Below are positions 20,496 to 29,680 of a stretch of 64,000 nucleotides of DNA, in pieces; position 1 is the stretch's first letter, and the number at the start of each line of letters is the position of its first letter. This stretch comes from Apilactobacillus micheneri. GTDB lineage: Bacteria > Bacillota > Bacilli > Lactobacillales > Lactobacillaceae. A model generated the notes under the pieces. The model ran no database searches, was not told the origin of the DNA, and was given only the letters and a program-made list of their open reading frames with translations. The position numbers and the translations under genes are program-made. Location: assembly GCF_002993975.1 (NCBI RefSeq), contig NZ_POSO01000002.1, forward strand, positions 232 through 64,231. Direction: 5' to 3'.

Positions 20496-21323
20496 TTAAA
20501 GCACCTCATTTAAGAAGTTTGGCTTTAAGTCACGTTTAATATCATCAATGTCAAAGTTCTGAACGAGGGCATTGGAAACTGCCGCACTACTACGTTTAAT
20601 ACCTAATGATTTACCATTTTGATTTAAAGGATTGAAAACAATCAATGGTAAATATTCACGGGTAATTGATTCATTTACACTTGGATCATTCGCAAATGAT
20701 GAAGTGACAATTAATAAATCATCTTCTGATAAATCTTCAATAATATTAGGCAATTGTGCATCAATATTGCTCAATTGGTTTGCATAAGCATCAATATTGT
20801 CTTCATCAGAAAGGCGTTTTAATAATGGTGGCTGACAATAAATCAATCCATCAAATTGCACATCCATTTGGGCTGATAATTCAACAAAAGCTTTACTATC
20901 ATTAGGAACTTGAAGCGAAAAAGTATCGTCTTGGTTTTCTAAATAACTAGCAAAGCTTGATATCATCGATATATTTATATGTTTTTCAGACATTAAATCC
21001 ATCGTAGATAAAGTACGCAAGCTTGTGTCAAAATCAAACATTTCACGTAAGCCAGCACCACTACTTTTGGTATTAATGCGATTAACCATTTTACCGTAAA
21101 AGGCACTAGGATTAGCCACTTGTGGAATCTCATTAATTTCATGATCCCATCGAATGCTACCTAAGCCCATTTTAATTAAGTTAGGAATTTCAAGTTTTTT
21201 ACCGGCATGTGCAGCTACATGCCCTAACGTATCAACACCAACAGAATTAAAGCGATTAGCATCGGGAGCTTCCCCAATACCTAGGGATGCTAAATCTAAA
21301 ACAATAATTCGTTTCTTATTCAT
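20496..21323 (-). CDS. Phosphopentomutase-like protein, catalytic residues lost
   Basis: A 275-residue homologue of DeoB (normally about 390 residues). The N-terminus LGIGEAPDANRF...VDTLGH and the C-terminal TREYLPLIVF match DeoB well. However, the phosphothreonine region (normally GKDTMTGHWE) reads TKSSGAGLRE. The metal-binding DHGNDP and TDHTREY motifs read SFANDP and ESITREY, and the FGHRRD motif is missing. Most of the cap domain is absent. It is therefore probably not a working mutase. The frame is intact, with no stop or frameshift, suggesting a kept non-enzymatic role or recent decay. It lies upstream of nupC in probable co-transcription. Confidence 0.75.
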   Translation of the reverse strand: MNKKRIIVLDLASLGIGEAPDANRFNSVGVDTLGHVAAHAGKKLEIPNLIKMGLGSIRWDHEINEIPQVANPSAFYGKMVNRINTKSSGAGLREMFDFDTSLRTLSTMDLMSEKHINISMISSFASYLENQDDTFSLQVPNDSKAFVELSAQMDVQFDGLIYCQPPLLKRLSDEDNIDAYANQLSNIDAQLPNIIEDLSEDDLLIVTSSFANDPSVNESITREYLPLIVFNPLNQNGKSLGIKRSSAAVSNALVQNFDIDDIKRDLKPNFLNEVL

Positions 21324-21400
21324 GATCCATTACTTCCAATCTGTTAGTAGTTTTATTTAACTAATAATTCTAGCAGAATTATAAAGCATGTCAATAAGAA

Positions 21401-21433
21401 AAAGCACCGGCTAATTAAATTAGCTAGTGCTTT
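21401..21433. other. Orphan terminator-like hairpin in a divergent intergenic region
   Basis: Arms AAAGCAC-GCTAATT and AATTAGC-GTGCTTT with a 2x2 internal mismatch. A TTTTTCTT tail follows on the minus strand. It lies between two divergent genes, upstream of both, where no terminator is needed for a known gene. Confidence 0.5.
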
Positions 21434-21444
21434 GTTAAGAAGTA

Positions 21445-21473
21445 TTGTTGCCCCTGCCAAGGAACTATATTAT
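21445..21473 (+). promoter_or_regulatory. Promoter of the SGNH hydrolase gene
   Basis: TTGTTG (21445-21450), 17-nt spacer, TATTAT (21468-21473), 56 bases before the start codon. Confidence 0.6.
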
Positions 21474-21528
21474 AACACTATTCATAAGCATGTTATTATT
21501 TATGCAAAATAAAGAAAGGAAGCTTATT

Positions 21529-22113
21529 ATGAAAATTGCAGCGATTGGTGATTCAGTCACCAGAGGCTTTGATGGCTTTAAAGATATTACAGAAAATTAT
21601 CCATATTATTTAAGTCAAATTATGCATTACCCTGTTGATAATTTTGGCATTAACGGTGCCACCATTAAAGATGATTTAGCTAGTGAAATTAGTAATGTGC
21701 AATGGAACGCATATCAACAATGTATATTATTTATGGGTACTAATGACTATGGTCATAATGCAGACAATCTGCAAAGTGTGATTAATGAATTAAAAAATTG
21801 TTTAGTTTTTATCTTAAAAGCTAATCCAGATATTAAAATTACTGCTGTCTTGCCCTTAACCCGATATGATGGACATCAAAACGCAGCTGAACAAGTTCGT
21901 TTTGCTAACTACACATTTAATGAATTACTAGATGCCTTAGCTCAAACATATAAAAAATACGATATTCCTGTACTAGACTGGCGTATCCTCTATCCTGATT
22001 TTATCAATGATGATAATTATCAAGTAAAATATAACGACCAACATGTCCATCCTACTGCACAAACTTACTATCAAATTGCAAAGAAAATTGCCAAATTTAT
22101 CAAAAAACAATAG
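21529..22113 (+). CDS. SGNH/GDSL-type hydrolase
   Basis: A 194-residue cytosolic esterase or lipase-like enzyme. Block I is IGDSVTRG (catalytic Ser), block III GTNDYG (oxyanion Asn), and block V DQHVHPT (catalytic Asp and His). The oxyanion Gly is likely in FGINGAT. There is no signal peptide at this start, which I chose because AAAGGA lies 8-9 nt upstream of ATG 21529; the longer frame from 21445 begins inside the promoter. The substrate is unknown. The ComK-like gene follows after 59 bases and may be co-transcribed. Confidence 0.88.
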   Translation: MKIAAIGDSVTRGFDGFKDITENYPYYLSQIMHYPVDNFGINGATIKDDLASEISNVQWNAYQQCILFMGTNDYGHNADNLQSVINELKNCLVFILKANPDIKITAVLPLTRYDGHQNAAEQVRFANYTFNELLDALAQTYKKYDIPVLDWRILYPDFINDDNYQVKYNDQHVHPTAQTYYQIAKKIAKFIKKQ

Positions 22114-22172
22114 CACTCTTAAGCTTTATGTGATATATTCTATAATTATCGGCTTAAGGAGGCGCCCACACT

Positions 22173-22853
22173 TTGCTGAGCACTATTGAAAAAGCTCCAA
22201 TTAATCATAGCAATAATATTAAGTACGTTAATTTTAAAGATTTAAGATACTCACATATTATAAGAAAGGTTAAAACACACAAGCCAAAATGGAATAAAGT
22301 AATAATGCTACTGGATTTTAGTGAACATAGTAAACGCTATCCCACTTTAATTATTGAAGAAAAGCAAGGTTTTTATCTGATTGAAACATCGATTAATGTC
22401 ATTATTAATCAAATGCTTGAAGAAAATAATGTCACTAATAAACAACTAATAGATCATTTTTGCGAATGTCTTGGTTTAAAACATACATATCCAATCTTAA
22501 CCGCACATTCATCATTTATTGCTCTACCTAAATTTAATCGTAATAAGTGTAATCATTCATGGATCAATGTTACCTTTTTAAACCATTTACCATCATTAAA
22601 TAATCGTAAATATACTGATTTTATGCTTAAAGAAAATCAATTTATCTGCTTACCAATTAGTGAAAAATACGTTAATAATAAACTAGATGATTTAAATAAA
22701 TTAATAAGTTATCTTTATAGTGAGTTAATGCAAGTCAATCAAAGCTCCAAAGGACTTTTAAAAGGTGCAACACTGTACAATGGCGATAGAATAAAAATAA
22801 AAGATTGTTTAAATCAATGGTCATTAAAAAGACAACCTAAATTGGATGACTAA
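22173..22853 (+). CDS. ComK-like competence transcription factor
   Basis: A 226-residue protein whose central and C-terminal segments resemble ComK. These are IIEEKQGFYLIETSINVII (compare the ComK N-terminal region), HSSFIALPKFNRNKCNHSWINV (compare IFLFPTLSSTRPQCGWISHV) and ENQFICLPISEKYVNNK (compare GKTMELPISYNSFENQ). ComK-family proteins bind AT-rich promoter boxes and activate DNA-uptake genes. The N-terminal 45 residues are extra. It starts with TTG (22173), 10 nt after AAGGAGG. Recognition is from remembered motif spacing, so a profile search would be decisive. Confidence 0.68.
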   Translation: MLSTIEKAPINHSNNIKYVNFKDLRYSHIIRKVKTHKPKWNKVIMLLDFSEHSKRYPTLIIEEKQGFYLIETSINVIINQMLEENNVTNKQLIDHFCECLGLKHTYPILTAHSSFIALPKFNRNKCNHSWINVTFLNHLPSLNNRKYTDFMLKENQFICLPISEKYVNNKLDDLNKLISYLYSELMQVNQSSKGLLKGATLYNGDRIKIKDCLNQWSLKRQPKLDD

Positions 22854-22883
22854 AAAAGAAGCTGCTACTTAGCAGCTTCTTTT
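22854..22883. terminator. Bidirectional terminator after the ComK-like gene
   Basis: AAAAGAAGCTGCT and AGCAGCTTCTTTT around ACTT. It overlaps the end of the converging membrane protein gene. Confidence 0.88.
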
Positions 22884-24642
22884 ATTTACGATTAATTAAT
22901 TTATAAAATAACATGTAAATAAAGAATATCCAGCTAAACAAACATATCCACATCATTGTTTTCCACCAATTACCGGCTAAATATTTAGTCGTTAGAGTAT
23001 TATTGCCATGCTTAGAATGCACAATAATGGAACCAATTTTACCAGTCTGAATACCATTTTCTGAACCATTGTAAGTAACTTTAGTATTCGCATATTTAAT
23101 TACTGGTAGTTGGGTCAATTTATGATGATATGGGCTATGCCATCTGACCGTTAATGAACCATCAGCGTTCACTGTTTTGACAAAATGATAAGTTTTGGAA
23201 ACATTTTTCTTCACTAATTGTTTATGCGATTTATAGTAAGGATGCAAATTATTATATTCAACTGGTTCTAATTTCGAACGAACCGGTAAATAATCAGGCA
23301 CGGCTTTAGTAAAATCATTAATCAAACCACTTAAATCATTGCCATAAAAATCATTTTTAATTTGATCTGGTTTACGTTTCTTATGCATATAAACGTGCGT
23401 TAAATTAACGGTAGTTTGATTATCAACTAAATGAATGGACTTTAAACTTTTAAAGCCTTCCGCCCATAAGTTAATCCCTAATCCTAAGAGGATAGCAACT
23501 ATTAAACTACCAATTTTTATCCAATGATAATCATGTTTGGTCGTCTGTTTGGTCATCATAATACCAGCAACCAGCGGTAAAATCACAAATGGCAACACTA
23601 AGAAGCGTTTAGGAAATTGTAAGTTATAAGCTAAATGTGGATAAATTTGCATTGCTTGATCCCAGGGAAATAAATATGTTGATAAATAAAAGAACACTAA
23701 ACCGGTAATACTAAGCGTTTTAACCTTTACATCCCACTGTTTAAAGTGACGCACAAACATATATAATACCCAGATAAATAATGCAAAATCGGCTGGCTTA
23801 ATCAAACTCGTCCACGAATAAATTGAAAATTTAAAAGAGAAAAAGGTCATCGATGGCACTGGGTACACCGGCATCAAAAAGTTATTGTGGAATAACTGTA
23901 ATAATGATCCCCAAATATTAGCCGTCATTAATAAACATAAAATAGCGGCTAAACAAGCTCTTTTAAAGTAAATCCATTTATAATCAGTCATAAAGAAACC
24001 AGCAATAAACATTGGGACTAAGCTGATAAAGCCAATTAAACTCGTCATTAAATGCGTTTGAATCATTAAGGCCATTGCTCCAGCTAAATAAATAATACTA
24101 AACCGATGTCCTTTGAAGAATTGGGTCCCCGCTAGAATTAATAACGGCATAAAAGCTGCCCCAATCCCGGTAAACTGTTGCGTTAATAGCCATGAAACGA
24201 CGGGACAAGAATACATGTAAAAAATAGCTAATAAGATGGCATAACTACGTTTAACCGAATTCTTAATCAGCAATAAATACATGGACATCCCAGCAATAAC
24301 TAATACCAATAATGTTTCTAAAATTTGGAAGTGAAACCAACTACCGCTCAGTAATAATAACAGACCACTTAAGTATGAAATAAACGGTCCATACACGGCA
24401 TTGATCATCCGGCCACTTTGAGAAAAGCCATAGTTCATTTGAAAATAACTAAAATGGCCGTTTCGAATCTGCATTGCAGAATCATAAAAACGGTTAAAGT
24501 GAAAAATTGAATCCATCCCTAAAAAGACGGAATGGGTATAGATTTGGCGACTTAATAAAATTAAGGCCATCCCTAAAATCACTAAAAACGGTGTAATTTT
24601 AGCAGATGACAATCGTCGAGAAAGCTTTTTTAATTTATTCAT
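22882..24642 (-). CDS. Large polytopic membrane protein, GT-C/YfhO-like (copy 1)
   Basis: A 586-residue protein with about 12 membrane helices and a C-terminal extracellular domain of about 130 residues, closed by a last helix. The N-terminal loop LGMDSIFHFNRFYDSAM carries acidic and His residues, as in the first outer loop of GT-C-type glycosyltransferases. I recognise the lactobacillar family, often annotated as YfhO-like or 6-pyruvoyl-tetrahydropterin-synthase-related membrane proteins, but no activity is established. The start is ATG 24642 with AGAAGG upstream; the longer frame to 24708 has no site. Two paralogues lie at 27822 and 29681, with the GH70 gene between on the opposite strand. 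Confidence 0.7.
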   Translation of the reverse strand: MNKLKKLSRRLSSAKITPFLVILGMALILLSRQIYTHSVFLGMDSIFHFNRFYDSAMQIRNGHFSYFQMNYGFSQSGRMINAVYGPFISYLSGLLLLLSGSWFHFQILETLLVLVIAGMSMYLLLIKNSVKRSYAILLAIFYMYSCPVVSWLLTQQFTGIGAAFMPLLILAGTQFFKGHRFSIIYLAGAMALMIQTHLMTSLIGFISLVPMFIAGFFMTDYKWIYFKRACLAAILCLLMTANIWGSLLQLFHNNFLMPVYPVPSMTFFSFKFSIYSWTSLIKPADFALFIWVLYMFVRHFKQWDVKVKTLSITGLVFFYLSTYLFPWDQAMQIYPHLAYNLQFPKRFLVLPFVILPLVAGIMMTKQTTKHDYHWIKIGSLIVAILLGLGINLWAEGFKSLKSIHLVDNQTTVNLTHVYMHKKRKPDQIKNDFYGNDLSGLINDFTKAVPDYLPVRSKLEPVEYNNLHPYYKSHKQLVKKNVSKTYHFVKTVNADGSLTVRWHSPYHHKLTQLPVIKYANTKVTYNGSENGIQTGKIGSIIVHSKHGNNTLTTKYLAGNWWKTMMWICLFSWIFFIYMLFYKLINRK

Positions 24643-24795
24643 TACGAACCTTCTAATTATTAAAATATGTATATTTATTATCTTAAACTGAGCATCAATT
24701 TTTTTCAATTTGATACCCTCAAAAAAATATTTCTACCAATAGTTTTTATATATGATAACATTAATATGAAATTATATTGTTAGGAGTAAATATTA

Positions 24796-27384
24796 ATGAT
24801 CAAAAAATTGCATCAACCCAAAAGTCGTTACCGTAAATTGATAACGGCGGCGGTCGTTACAATGGGTGTTTCCATGAGTGGTTTCATGTTCACGCATAAT
24901 GTAAACGCCATTAGTAAAAATAATCAGCCGGTGAAATATACCAAACAGTACGTACAAAACGTTAATGGTTATCTAACTGCTGACACTTGGTATCAACCAA
25001 AGAAAATCCTTAAAAATGGTAAACACTGGGTTAATACTAAACATAATGATTATCGTCCCATCCTAATGTATTGGTGGCCTAATAAAGGCATTAAAGCTAA
25101 CTACATAAATTATTTTAATCAACATGGTCTTGGTAATAAGCACCAAAAAGTTACCAAAAATAGTAGCAAGCAGACTTTAAACAAGGCTACTAATAAGATT
25201 CAAAAACACATCGAAAAAAGAATTAATAAAAAACATAGTGCTAAATGGTTACGAACTATGATGAATAATTTCATTAACCAACAATCCATTTGGAATATTA
25301 AGAGTGAATTCCCTGTTTATGGTTGGGCTAACCTTCAAGGTGGAAGTTTTAAGTTTGTGAATAATAAACTAACTCCGAATGCTAATTCTAAGTATCGTTA
25401 CTTAGGTCGTGCTTTCACCCTACAAAAGATTGAAAACACTAAGAACTATGAATTATTACTAGCTAATGATGTGGACAACTCTAATCCAGCGGTCCAAGCA
25501 GAAGATTTAAATAACCTACATTACCTAATGAATACCAGTTCAATCTTAGGTAAAGGTTCTGATGGTAATTTTGATGGTGGCCGTGAGGATGCTACGGGTA
25601 GTTTGGATTACGATGTGACCCAAATTGCTGAACAATATTTCAAAGATCGTTTCAATATGACTAATGATAAAAATAGTAATGCCCATCTAAACTTGCTTGA
25701 AGATGGGGTTAGAGGTTCAGTTAACGCTACTACTCGTGATCACTTTGGCGCTTTAACACATGATATGAATTTAACGAATGCCTTATTAAATACTTTCACT
25801 AAACAAAGTAATCAAAGGACTTCATTACAATCATTAATTGATACAGATTGGGTTAAACGTACCAGTGATTATACAGAAAATGATAAAGTCCCTAATTATT
25901 CATTTATGAATGTTCATGATGGGGTCCAAAGTTTAGTAGGTAACGTTATTAGTAGTATTTCTAAAGAAAATCCTAATGCTCCTACTCGTAAAACTTTACA
26001 AAAAGCCATTCAAATTTATGACAATGATATCAATAAAACCAATAAAAAATACGCTGGTTATAATATCCCATCAACTTATTCTTTATTGCTAACTAATAAA
26101 GATATGGTGCCCCGTGTATATTATGGTGACTTATTTGTTGACGGTGCCCAATACATGGCTAAGAAAACTATTTATTATGATGCAGTGACTGCTTTATTAA
26201 AAGCTCGTATGAAATATACTGCTGGTGGTCAAGAAATCAGAATGCATGATAACGGTAATATTATGTCATCAGTACGTTTTGGTAAAGATAACTTTAAACC
26301 AACTGATGAAAATAGTCGTAATTCTGGAATTGTAACAGTGACTTCAAATAAAGATAACTTAAAACTAGGCAACGATAAGGTAGTTATTGATTTAGGAGCC
26401 GCACATAAGAATCAACAATTCCGCCCATTACTAATGAGTAAAGCCAGTGGTTTAAATATCTATAACAATGATAGTGATGCTAAAGATAAAACTATTACTA
26501 CCAACGATAAAGGTCAATTAATTCTAAGTGCTAAACAAGTACAAGGGTTTAAGAATCCCCAAGTTGCTGGTTACTTATCCACTTGGGTCCCTGTTGGTGC
26601 TAAAGACAACCAAGATGTAAGAACTGCTGCATCTAGCGAACCTAGTAAAGATGGTAATGTCTTCCATGCTAATTCAGCTTTAGATTCACATGTTGCATAT
26701 GAAGGTTTCTCATCACTACAACCTAATCCAACTAACAATATTCAAAAGACTGACGTTAAATTAGCACAAAGTGGTGACTTCTTTAAAACACTTGGGATTA
26801 CAGATGTTGAATTCCCTGGTCATTATATGTCAGTTAAAAATGATAATTCATTTGTTGATTCATTGGAAAACAATGGTTATGCTTTCAATGATCGTTATAA
26901 CTTAGGGATGAATGGTCAAAGTACTAAATATGGTACCGTTGATCAAATGATTGATGCTAATAAAGCCCTTCATCAAGCTGGTGTGCATACTATGGCTGAT
27001 TATGTAATGAATCAGTTGTATGGATTAAATGGTCATGAATTAACTTCTGTTAAACGTATTGATGGATATGGTCGTTACTTGAAGAAATCAAACATCAAAA
27101 ATGATTTATATTATGCTAAAACCAAAAGTTCTGGTAAAGATTACCAAGCCCAATATGGTGGTAAATTCTTAAGTGAATTAAAGGATAAGTATCCTGACTT
27201 ATTCACACAAATTCAAACTTCCACCGGCAAACCTATTAATGCTAATGAACACATTAAACAATGGTCGGCTAAATATTTGAATGGTACTAGTATTCAAGGC
27301 CGTGGGATGGGTTACATTTTAAAAGATAGCCAACATGATAAATACTATAGTCTAAATAAATTTAATAAACACGCATTAAGATAA
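24796..27384 (+). CDS. Divergent GH70 glucansucrase-like secreted protein
   Basis: An 862-residue secreted homologue of glucansucrases, with a signal peptide (about residues 1-38) and a circularly permuted catalytic core (LLANDVDNSNPAVQAE through the TNKDMVPRVYYGDL stretch). The predicted triad is kept: nucleophile D265 (GREDA), acid/base E302 (LLEDG) and D375 (VHDGV). The surrounding motifs are altered: motif II NVDADLL becomes SLDYDVT, motif III LLEDW becomes LLEDG, motif IV FVRAHDSEVQ becomes FMNVHDGVQ, and motif I ADWVPDQ becomes ADYVMNQ. It ends right after the core, without glucan-binding repeats. It starts at ATG after TTAGGAG. It could be an unusual transglucosylase or an inactive derivative. 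Confidence 0.85.
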   Translation: MIKKLHQPKSRYRKLITAAVVTMGVSMSGFMFTHNVNAISKNNQPVKYTKQYVQNVNGYLTADTWYQPKKILKNGKHWVNTKHNDYRPILMYWWPNKGIKANYINYFNQHGLGNKHQKVTKNSSKQTLNKATNKIQKHIEKRINKKHSAKWLRTMMNNFINQQSIWNIKSEFPVYGWANLQGGSFKFVNNKLTPNANSKYRYLGRAFTLQKIENTKNYELLLANDVDNSNPAVQAEDLNNLHYLMNTSSILGKGSDGNFDGGREDATGSLDYDVTQIAEQYFKDRFNMTNDKNSNAHLNLLEDGVRGSVNATTRDHFGALTHDMNLTNALLNTFTKQSNQRTSLQSLIDTDWVKRTSDYTENDKVPNYSFMNVHDGVQSLVGNVISSISKENPNAPTRKTLQKAIQIYDNDINKTNKKYAGYNIPSTYSLLLTNKDMVPRVYYGDLFVDGAQYMAKKTIYYDAVTALLKARMKYTAGGQEIRMHDNGNIMSSVRFGKDNFKPTDENSRNSGIVTVTSNKDNLKLGNDKVVIDLGAAHKNQQFRPLLMSKASGLNIYNNDSDAKDKTITTNDKGQLILSAKQVQGFKNPQVAGYLSTWVPVGAKDNQDVRTAASSEPSKDGNVFHANSALDSHVAYEGFSSLQPNPTNNIQKTDVKLAQSGDFFKTLGITDVEFPGHYMSVKNDNSFVDSLENNGYAFNDRYNLGMNGQSTKYGTVDQMIDANKALHQAGVHTMADYVMNQLYGLNGHELTSVKRIDGYGRYLKKSNIKNDLYYAKTKSSGKDYQAQYGGKFLSELKDKYPDLFTQIQTSTGKPINANEHIKQWSAKYLNGTSIQGRGMGYILKDSQHDKYYSLNKFNKHALR

Positions 27385-27425
27385 AAAAATACCTTCTTAG
27401 GATTAAACCTAAGAAGGTATTTTTA
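27385..27425. terminator. Bidirectional terminator after the GH70 gene
   Basis: AAAAATACCTTCTTAGG with CCTAAGAAGGTATTTTT around a 6-nt loop, between converging genes. Confidence 0.9.
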
Positions 27426-27426
27426 T

Positions 27427-27729
27427 TTAGATATATTTAGTAATATCAATATCTTCAACTTTTAATATTTTACTCATATCAAAGCCTATCATATCCGACT
27501 TGAAAGCTTCACTATTCATATATTCTGCATTTAATTCAGAAAGGTTGTCACCATCCGATGATACTAAAGCAAAAACTCTACAGTTAGTAGAACTATTTTC
27601 TTCCATAAATACTTTATCGACATTGATGCCAAATTTAGGCAAACTTTCTAGATGTCTATTCCAGTGAGTTGATAAATATTCTCTCGCACTTTGTTCATCT
27701 TTTAGTGTATAAATTCTTAGTTGTTGCAT
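27427..27729 (-). CDS. Small conserved protein, possibly of dimeric alpha/beta-barrel type
   Basis: A 100-residue soluble protein with no signal peptide. The start MQQLRIYTLKD, the pattern AREYLSTHWNRHLESLPKFGI and a hydrophobic strand FALVSSDG are reminiscent of ferredoxin-like dimeric barrels (NIPSNAP or monooxygenase-like). I cannot assign a function. It has an AGGAGG-type site upstream, converges on the GH70 gene, and is followed upstream by an intergenic gap of 92 bases. Confidence 0.55.
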   Translation of the reverse strand: MQQLRIYTLKDEQSAREYLSTHWNRHLESLPKFGINVDKVFMEENSSTNCRVFALVSSDGDNLSELNAEYMNSEAFKSDMIGFDMSKILKVEDIDITKYI

Positions 27730-27821
27730 AAGAAATACCTCCTTTAAATTTCAAGCAAAATAAAGGTTACACTTAAAAAATTAAAATTCAATATTGAATT
27801 AATCATTACAAAGTGACTCAT

Positions 27822-29603
27822 TTAGAATCTAAATATTAACTTGGCACCTAAATAAATAATCATCAGCAACCAACTAATTACAAATACAATCATTAATAAA
27901 TTGAATTGTTGATTATTAACATATTTAATCGTCATTACGTTTTGACCAACTTTGGATTTAGCAATAATTGCCCCAATCTCAGTGGTCTTAACGTTTGCGT
28001 TCTTTTTACCATTCAAGGTAACTTGGGTATTTGCATATTTAACTGCTGGTACCTGAATATTCTTACTACTGAATGATTTGTTCTTCCAAACAACCGTTAA
28101 CGAACCATCTTTATTAACATGCTTATCAAAATCATGATCCAAATTAGGAATAATCAATTGATAATGGGCAGTGTAGTAAGGATGAAGCTTATTATAATCA
28201 TCTGGTTTCAAGTTAGCCTTCACTGGTAAATAATCAGGTGTGGCTTTATTGATATCACTAATTAAGTATTGCCAATTATCACCAAAGAAATCCTGCTTAA
28301 TCGTATGATGATTATGCTTTACATACATGTAAGAATGCGCAATTGGCGCCCATGGATATTTGTCAGCAACCATTTGATTAGACTTATCAACTTTGAAATC
28401 CATATTATATCCGTTAATTCCCAGATTAATACCAATTAAGGCAAATAATAAGGCATAGCGGAATAACTTAGGATGTTCAAAGGCACGTAAAGTAAAGATA
28501 TGATCATCATAAGTTAAGATTTTCCCAAAGACTAGTAATAACATTACAAATGGAATTACTAAGAAACGTTTAGGAAATTGTAAGTTGGAAGATAAAATTG
28601 GAAATAACTTCTGTAGTGTTAACCATGGAAATAAAGTAGTTGAAGCAAACAAGAAGAAAGTTCCAGTAATCGTTAACGTTCTTGTCACAATGTCTGAATG
28701 CTTAAAGTGACGTACAAAATAGTAAATCACAAATAAGAATACTACCATTTCAACTGGTTTTACCAAACTATACCATGAGTAATGATCAAATCGAAAAGCA
28801 TAGTCTTCCATGTTAGCCACCGGAAAGACCGGCATTAAATAATTACTACCAAATAATTCTAGTGCACTCCCCCAAACATTGGCTGTTAAGGCTAGTGTAA
28901 TGACGGCAGCAATCAACGTATGTAACACCATCTTGAACTTATGATTAGTATGCAATAATGCCACTAAGAACAATGGAACGACCGCAATAAATCCAATAAT
29001 CGTACTCATAACATGCGTTTGAATTAATAAGGTCATTGCTAAAGCTAAATAAGGAATTGAAACTTTTTTCTTATTAATAGCTTCCGTTCCTGTAAGTACT
29101 AACAGCGGTACTAACATCGCACCGACACCCGCAAATTGTTGCGTGGTAATCCAACCCATTAATTGGGATGAATACATGTATAAAATTCCAATCACCATGG
29201 CATAGCCACGTGAAACATTATTCTTAATACATAATAGATACATGGACATGCCGGCAATGACTAAGAAGATAATTGCTTGAATGGACTGAAACATGTACCA
29301 ATTACGACATAAGATTAATAAGGCCCCACTTAGATAAGATATCACTGGACCATAAATGGCATTAACAACTCGACCAGTTTGATCAAAACCAAAGTTAGCT
29401 TGGAAATAATTAAACTTGCCAGTTTTCATTTGCATGGCAGTATCGTAAAAACGATTAAAGTGAAAAATTGAATCAGCACCTAATAAAACTGAATGCGTCA
29501 GCAATTGTTTACTCATCAAGGCGATTGCCATTAACAAAATGACGATCAATGGGGCTGATTTAGACCCCCACCATCGCTTGAAGAATCTTTTAAAGGAATC
29601 CAT
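27822..29603 (-). CDS. Large polytopic membrane protein, GT-C/YfhO-like (copy 2)
   Basis: A 593-residue paralogue of copy 1, with the same N-terminal loop (LGADSIFHFNRFYDTAMQMK), SYLSGALLIL helix, QFPKRFLVIPF motif, and a C-terminal outer domain containing TPDYLPVKANLKPDDYNKLHPYY-type residues. It has about 12 helices. The repeated conservation of the D-S-I-F-H-F-N-R loop across all three copies suggests an active site facing the outside, as in lipid-linked sugar transferases; this is inference. No partner gene shows the substrate, but the GH70 and surface-protein context points to the cell envelope. Confidence 0.7.
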   Translation of the reverse strand: MDSFKRFFKRWWGSKSAPLIVILLMAIALMSKQLLTHSVLLGADSIFHFNRFYDTAMQMKTGKFNYFQANFGFDQTGRVVNAIYGPVISYLSGALLILCRNWYMFQSIQAIIFLVIAGMSMYLLCIKNNVSRGYAMVIGILYMYSSQLMGWITTQQFAGVGAMLVPLLVLTGTEAINKKKVSIPYLALAMTLLIQTHVMSTIIGFIAVVPLFLVALLHTNHKFKMVLHTLIAAVITLALTANVWGSALELFGSNYLMPVFPVANMEDYAFRFDHYSWYSLVKPVEMVVFLFVIYYFVRHFKHSDIVTRTLTITGTFFLFASTTLFPWLTLQKLFPILSSNLQFPKRFLVIPFVMLLLVFGKILTYDDHIFTLRAFEHPKLFRYALLFALIGINLGINGYNMDFKVDKSNQMVADKYPWAPIAHSYMYVKHNHHTIKQDFFGDNWQYLISDINKATPDYLPVKANLKPDDYNKLHPYYTAHYQLIIPNLDHDFDKHVNKDGSLTVVWKNKSFSSKNIQVPAVKYANTQVTLNGKKNANVKTTEIGAIIAKSKVGQNVMTIKYVNNQQFNLLMIVFVISWLLMIIYLGAKLIFRF

Positions 29604-29680
29604 AAAATAATAACCTCATTTTAAAAAGTTTCTGAATATAATTATATGGTTGGTATCTAGGTTTTTAAACCCAAATTCAA

